Below the pieces are notes generated by a model. The model was given only the letters and a program-made list of their open reading frames with translations. It was not told the DNA's origin and made no database searches. The position numbers and the translations under genes were made by a program. From an uncultured Clostridia bacterium (GTDB lineage Bacteria > Bacillota > Clostridia > Oscillospirales > CAG-272), in assembly GCA_945485605.1 (NCBI GenBank), contig CALYSG010000088.1:1-7617 (forward strand): a DNA stretch of 7,617 bases. The letters run 5' to 3'. Below are positions 5,544 to 7,617 of this stretch, piece after piece (position 1 is the first letter of the stretch; every line of letters begins with the position of its first letter).

Positions 5544-6998
5544 TTACTCGAGAAAGTCAGACTTTTTGACCTCGCCCGGATCTGTGAGATGAAGGTGATA
5601 TTCGGGCGGAACACGAGACATTTCTCGGTCGTAAACGTAAGGGTCGTCCTTGTATTTCGTATTGAACGGATGATCGATGGGCTTTTTCTTTTTTTCCTCG
5701 GGTATGTTTTTGTCGGCGGCAATGTAGGCGTCGAGCTTTGCCTTCATTGCAGAGAGTTTAGGCGCGTTTTCTTGGTAGGTGTCGTGATCCTCGTCATGAT
5801 CTTTATAGTAGTAATATCTGTCACGCTGGGCGGAATAGATAAGCTTGTCTTTGTCGGTCACGAGCATGAATACTCCCGTTTTGCCGCACCCGTACTGTGA
5901 GAATACTTCGCCGTGGCGCTCCGAGAAGAGATCCACACCGTCGTATTCGCTCTTATCGTAAGGTATACCGGCGTAGGAGAGCAGGGTAGGGGCGAGGTCG
6001 ATGAGCGAGCAAACGTCACTTCGACGGCAGGGAGAAACGCCGGGCAACTTTATCATAAGCGGAACGTGAGCCGCACCGTCCTTCATAGACCTCTTTCCGA
6101 CGGTCGAGAAATCACCGAGCATCTCTCCGTGATCGGAGGAAACGACGATAAGCGTGTCGTCGTACATTTTCTTTCTCTTAAGCTCGGCAATCAGCCTTCC
6201 GACCTGATAGTCCCCGAAGGATACACAGGCGTAGTAGAAGTTGCGCAAACGCTTTAGGTCAAGCTCGCTGATACCGAACCGCTCAAGCGACATACGGGTG
6301 CATAGCAGGGGAGCTATGTCCTTCATATCAAAGTTTTCGGGAATGTGAGGCTCGATACCATCATAGCTGCGGTATATCTTGTTCCACGGGGCGGGAGGGC
6401 TGAACGGCGGGTGCGGATGAAAGATCGACGAGAAGAGGAATGTGTTTTCCTTATCCGGATCTACCGAGTCGAGAAAATCAAGGCTTCGGTCGCCGATCCA
6501 CTGCGTCGGGTGGTATTCGGCAGGGAGCTGGGAGACCTGCGGTACGTAGTACATATCGCTTCTCTGACCGTTGTAGTCGAATATGTTTTCGGTGAACGGC
6601 GAGCTGCGGAGGAACGCCGAGTAGTCGTCATTTGCAAGGGGTTCCTGAGTGTACCTTTTTTTGAAGCCTATATTCCCGAGCAGATCCCACGCGTAGTGCA
6701 TTTTGCCTACACAGCAGGTATTAAAGCCGTTTTCCGTAAATTCCGAATAGAAGCCTTTTCCGTGATATGCCGGGACGTTTTTCACATTTCCGCAGTTTCC
6801 CGTGCGGTTAGGGTACTGCCCGGCGTGCAGCGAGAGCCTTGCGGGAACGCAGACGGGAGACGGGGTGTAACATCTTTCAAATATCACCGAATCTGCGGCG
6901 AGAGAGTCAAGCGCCGGTGTGTATACATAAGGATTTCCGAGTGCACCGACAGCGTCGTAGCGCAACTGGTCGAAAAAAATAAAAAGTATGTGTTTCAA
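5544..6998 (-). CDS. Type I (formylglycine) sulfatase, cytoplasmic, substrate unknown
   Basis: This 484-residue alkaline-phosphatase-superfamily sulfatase hydrolyses a sulfate ester (some relatives cleave phosphonate or phosphate esters). The formylglycine motif is CVPAR (Cys50, Pro52, Arg54) in PSPVCVPARLSLHAGQ. Metal-site residues appear as FFDQLR (Asp10-Gln11, the DQ variant of the more common DD) and VVSSDHGEMLG (Asp289, His290). Active-site support comes from VGKMHY (Lys99, His101) and FHPHPPF (His194, His196). The CxPAR and GKMH spacing recalls choline-sulfatase-like enzymes, but the C-terminal third (about 380-484, Tyr- and Asp-rich, with DPYVYDREMSR) does not let me name a substrate. 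There is no signal peptide, so it should act in the cytoplasm on an imported ester. Cys50 must be oxidised by a maturase (anaerobic radical-SAM type expected) encoded elsewhere. The start is a TTG at 6998; the next in-frame Met is residue 100, after the active site. The gene is followed by lysR. Confidence 0.92.
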   Translation of the reverse strand: MKHILFIFFDQLRYDAVGALGNPYVYTPALDSLAADSVIFERCYTPSPVCVPARLSLHAGQYPNRTGNCGNVKNVPAYHGKGFYSEFTENGFNTCCVGKMHYAWDLLGNIGFKKRYTQEPLANDDYSAFLRSSPFTENIFDYNGQRSDMYYVPQVSQLPAEYHPTQWIGDRSLDFLDSVDPDKENTFLFSSIFHPHPPFSPPAPWNKIYRSYDGIEPHIPENFDMKDIAPLLCTRMSLERFGISELDLKRLRNFYYACVSFGDYQVGRLIAELKRKKMYDDTLIVVSSDHGEMLGDFSTVGKRSMKDGAAHVPLMIKLPGVSPCRRSDVCSLIDLAPTLLSYAGIPYDKSEYDGVDLFSERHGEVFSQYGCGKTGVFMLVTDKDKLIYSAQRDRYYYYKDHDEDHDTYQENAPKLSAMKAKLDAYIAADKNIPEEKKKKPIDHPFNTKYKDDPYVYDREMSRVPPEYHLHLTDPGEVKKSDFLE

Positions 6999-7003
6999 AG
7001 CAG

Positions 7004-7009
7004 CCCCCT
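7004..7009 (-). promoter_or_regulatory. Ribosome binding site supporting the TTG start of the sulfatase
   Basis: AGGGGG on the minus strand lies 5 bases upstream of the TTG at 6998. It differs from AGGAGG at one base. With the conserved N-terminal strand HILFIFFDQLR beginning right after it, this fixes the unusual start codon. Confidence 0.65.
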
Positions 7010-7018
7010 AAATGAAAT

Positions 7019-7028
7019 ATATTTACAA
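7019..7028. repeat. Direct repeat ATATTTACAA, copy 1 (at the sulfatase transcription start)
   Basis: ATATTTACAA here is identical to 7080-7089, in the same orientation and 61 bases apart. This copy overlaps the predicted sulfatase transcription start (about 7024) and sits partly in the palindrome AAATATATTT (7015-7024). A repressor bound here would block initiation. The repeat is exact, but the spacer is AT-rich, so chance is possible. Confidence 0.4.
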
Positions 7029-7030
7029 TA

Positions 7031-7059
7031 ATTATACCACAACGGCAGAAAAGTGTCAA
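7031..7059 (-). promoter_or_regulatory. Perfect consensus sigma-70/sigma-A promoter of the sulfatase-lysR unit
   Basis: On the minus strand, TTGACA (7054-7059) and TATAAT (7031-7036) are separated by exactly 17 bases, a full match to the consensus. Transcription would start near 7024, leaving a leader of about 26 bases before the TTG start. A promoter this strong in front of a substrate-specific catabolic gene suggests that it is held down by a repressor or that the enzyme is made constitutively. Confidence 0.85.
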
Positions 7060-7079
7060 GAAAACGTGTCGTGCGGGAA

Positions 7080-7089
7080 ATATTTACAA
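7080..7089. repeat. Direct repeat ATATTTACAA, copy 2 (between the divergent promoters)
   Basis: This is the second exact copy of ATATTTACAA, partly inside the palindrome AAATATTT (7078-7085). It lies 7 bases upstream of the yajC -35 and is centred about 60 bases upstream of the predicted sulfatase start, near where LysR-type regulators often contact DNA. The link to the LysR protein is inference only. Confidence 0.4.
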
Positions 7090-7096
7090 ATCCCCC

Positions 7097-7125
7097 TTGA
7101 ATTTTCGGACAAAACGGGGTATAAT
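7097..7125 (+). promoter_or_regulatory. Promoter of yajC
   Basis: TTGAAT (7097-7102) and TATAAT (7120-7125) are separated by 17 bases. The -10 is perfect and the -35 matches at 4 of 6 positions. Transcription would start near 7132, about 22 bases before the ATG. It points away from the sulfatase promoter, with 37 bp between the two -35 elements. Confidence 0.8.
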
Positions 7126-7153
7126 CAATTAAATTAATATTTTCGGAGGATAT

Positions 7154-7582
7154 ATGTTTTCTTCAATTTTGAACTATGCCATAGCCGATACAGCGGCAGC
7201 CGGTTCGGCAAATAATGGCGGCAGCAGCTGGACGATCTTCGTAGTCTACGGTGTACTTTTCGTAGGTATTATCGTATTCTTCATCTTCATGAACCGCAAA
7301 TCGAAGAATCAGGAAAGAGAAGTCAACGAGATGCGCAACAGCCTTTGCGTAGGTGACGAGGTCACGACCACCGGCGGTATCGTCGGACGTATCGTCCGCG
7401 TCAAGGAAGAGACCGTAGTCGTCGAGACGAGCCGCGACGGCACAAAGATAACCTTCCTTAAATCCGCGATCGCAAGAGTCGACACTCCGGCTCCCGGTTC
7501 GCGCAAAGAGCCCGAGAAGCCCGAGGAGGATACCCCCGTCAAGGAAGATAAGAAGGGAAAGAATAACAAAAAGTCGAAATGA
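7154..7582 (+). CDS. yajC: Sec translocon accessory subunit YajC
   Basis: This 142-residue single-pass membrane protein is of the YajC family, the small partner of SecDF that associates with SecYEG during protein export. The order is typical: a short Ala/Gly/Ser-rich N-terminus (1-25), one transmembrane helix (about 26-46, WTIFVVYGVLFVGIIVFFIF), a basic stop-transfer NRKSK, and the cytoplasmic domain with the signature GDEVTTTGGIVGRI (67-80), ending in ITFLKSAIARV (99-109). A highly charged, Pro/Lys/Glu-rich tail of about 33 residues follows, which makes it longer than the 110-residue E. coli protein and is probably disordered. The ATG has GGAGG (7145-7149) 4 bases upstream. It has its own promoter, and a strong hairpin starts 7 bases after the stop codon, so it appears monocistronic. 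In many bacteria yajC sits beside tgt and secDF; none is visible here. Confidence 0.93.
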   Translation: MFSSILNYAIADTAAAGSANNGGSSWTIFVVYGVLFVGIIVFFIFMNRKSKNQEREVNEMRNSLCVGDEVTTTGGIVGRIVRVKEETVVVETSRDGTKITFLKSAIARVDTPAPGSRKEPEKPEEDTPVKEDKKGKNNKKSK

Positions 7583-7589
7583 CCAAAAA

Positions 7590-7617
7590 AATCGCGGATG
7601 GCGAAGCATCCGCGGTT
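7590..7617 (+). terminator. Intrinsic terminator after yajC, cut by the window edge
   Basis: An 11-bp stem (7590-7600 with 7607-7617, one G-T wobble, core CGCGGATG/CATCCGCG) closes a GCGAAG loop 7 bases after the yajC stop codon. It is preceded by a run of seven A's (7585-7591), and its 3' arm ends in TT exactly at the edge, where a T-tract would be expected. The A-run upstream suggests that it could also work for transcripts arriving from the right. The T-tract itself lies outside the window. Confidence 0.75.

Noticed and set aside
6345..7031. A 228-residue open frame on the plus strand, opposite the 5' half of the sulfatase
   Set aside because: It overlaps the conserved catalytic half of the sulfatase and runs across its promoter. 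It is Arg/Val-rich with no motif, so an antisense shadow is the simpler reading.
1..7617. CRISPR array, insertion sequence, tRNA or rRNA
   Set aside because: I saw no regularly spaced repeats, transposase frames, terminal inverted repeats or structured RNA gene on either strand; the window is almost fully occupied by the seven genes described.

Overview
The window looks like chromosome from an anaerobic, fermentative Gram-positive bacterium of the class Clostridia, probably a gut-type Oscillospiraceae/Ruminococcaceae relative. The pointers are a Rex redox repressor next to a clostridial-type bifunctional AdhE, strong AGGAGG ribosome binding sites, sigma-A type promoters, a mid-range base composition, and a YajC with a long charged tail. 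The assignment rests on protein character only; no rRNA or other taxonomic marker is present.

Layout: six genes lie on the minus strand, read from right to left: a cytoplasmic FGly-type sulfatase (6998-5544), a LysR-type regulator (5516-4593), rex (4446-3835), adhE (3821-1104), an APH-fold small-molecule kinase (1088-339) and a small thioredoxin-like [2Fe-2S] ferredoxin (320-81). One gene, yajC (7154-7582), is on the plus strand and diverges from the sulfatase. There is no gene-free stretch over 300 bases. The three non-coding stretches are 1-80 (a hairpin and a possible ribosome binding site for a gene off the left edge), 4447-4592 (rex promoter and a 34-bp dyad) and 6999-7153 (two back-to-back promoters and a 10-bp direct repeat).

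Transcription units that can be read from the sequence: (a) sulfatase-lysR, driven by a perfect consensus promoter (TTGACA-17-TATAAT) with 27 bp between the genes; (b) rex-adhE-kinase-ferredoxin, driven by TTCACA-17-TAGAAT, with gaps of only 13, 15 and 18 bp; (c) monocistronic yajC, driven by TTGAAT-17-TATAAT and closed by a strong hairpin at the right edge.

How the genes fit together: Rex senses the NADH/NAD+ ratio and classically represses NADH-consuming fermentation genes. Here it is co-transcribed with adhE, which turns acetyl-CoA and two NADH into ethanol. The ferredoxin-like protein at the end of the operon fits the redox theme. The kinase between adhE and the ferredoxin has no obvious place in it and is the most puzzling member. 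The sulfatase/LysR pair looks like a separate sulfate-ester scavenging unit. I see no mobile element, CRISPR array, tRNA or rRNA. The best candidates for something undescribed are the kinase's place in the redox operon and the symmetric dyad upstream of the rex promoter, which does not match the usual Rex box.
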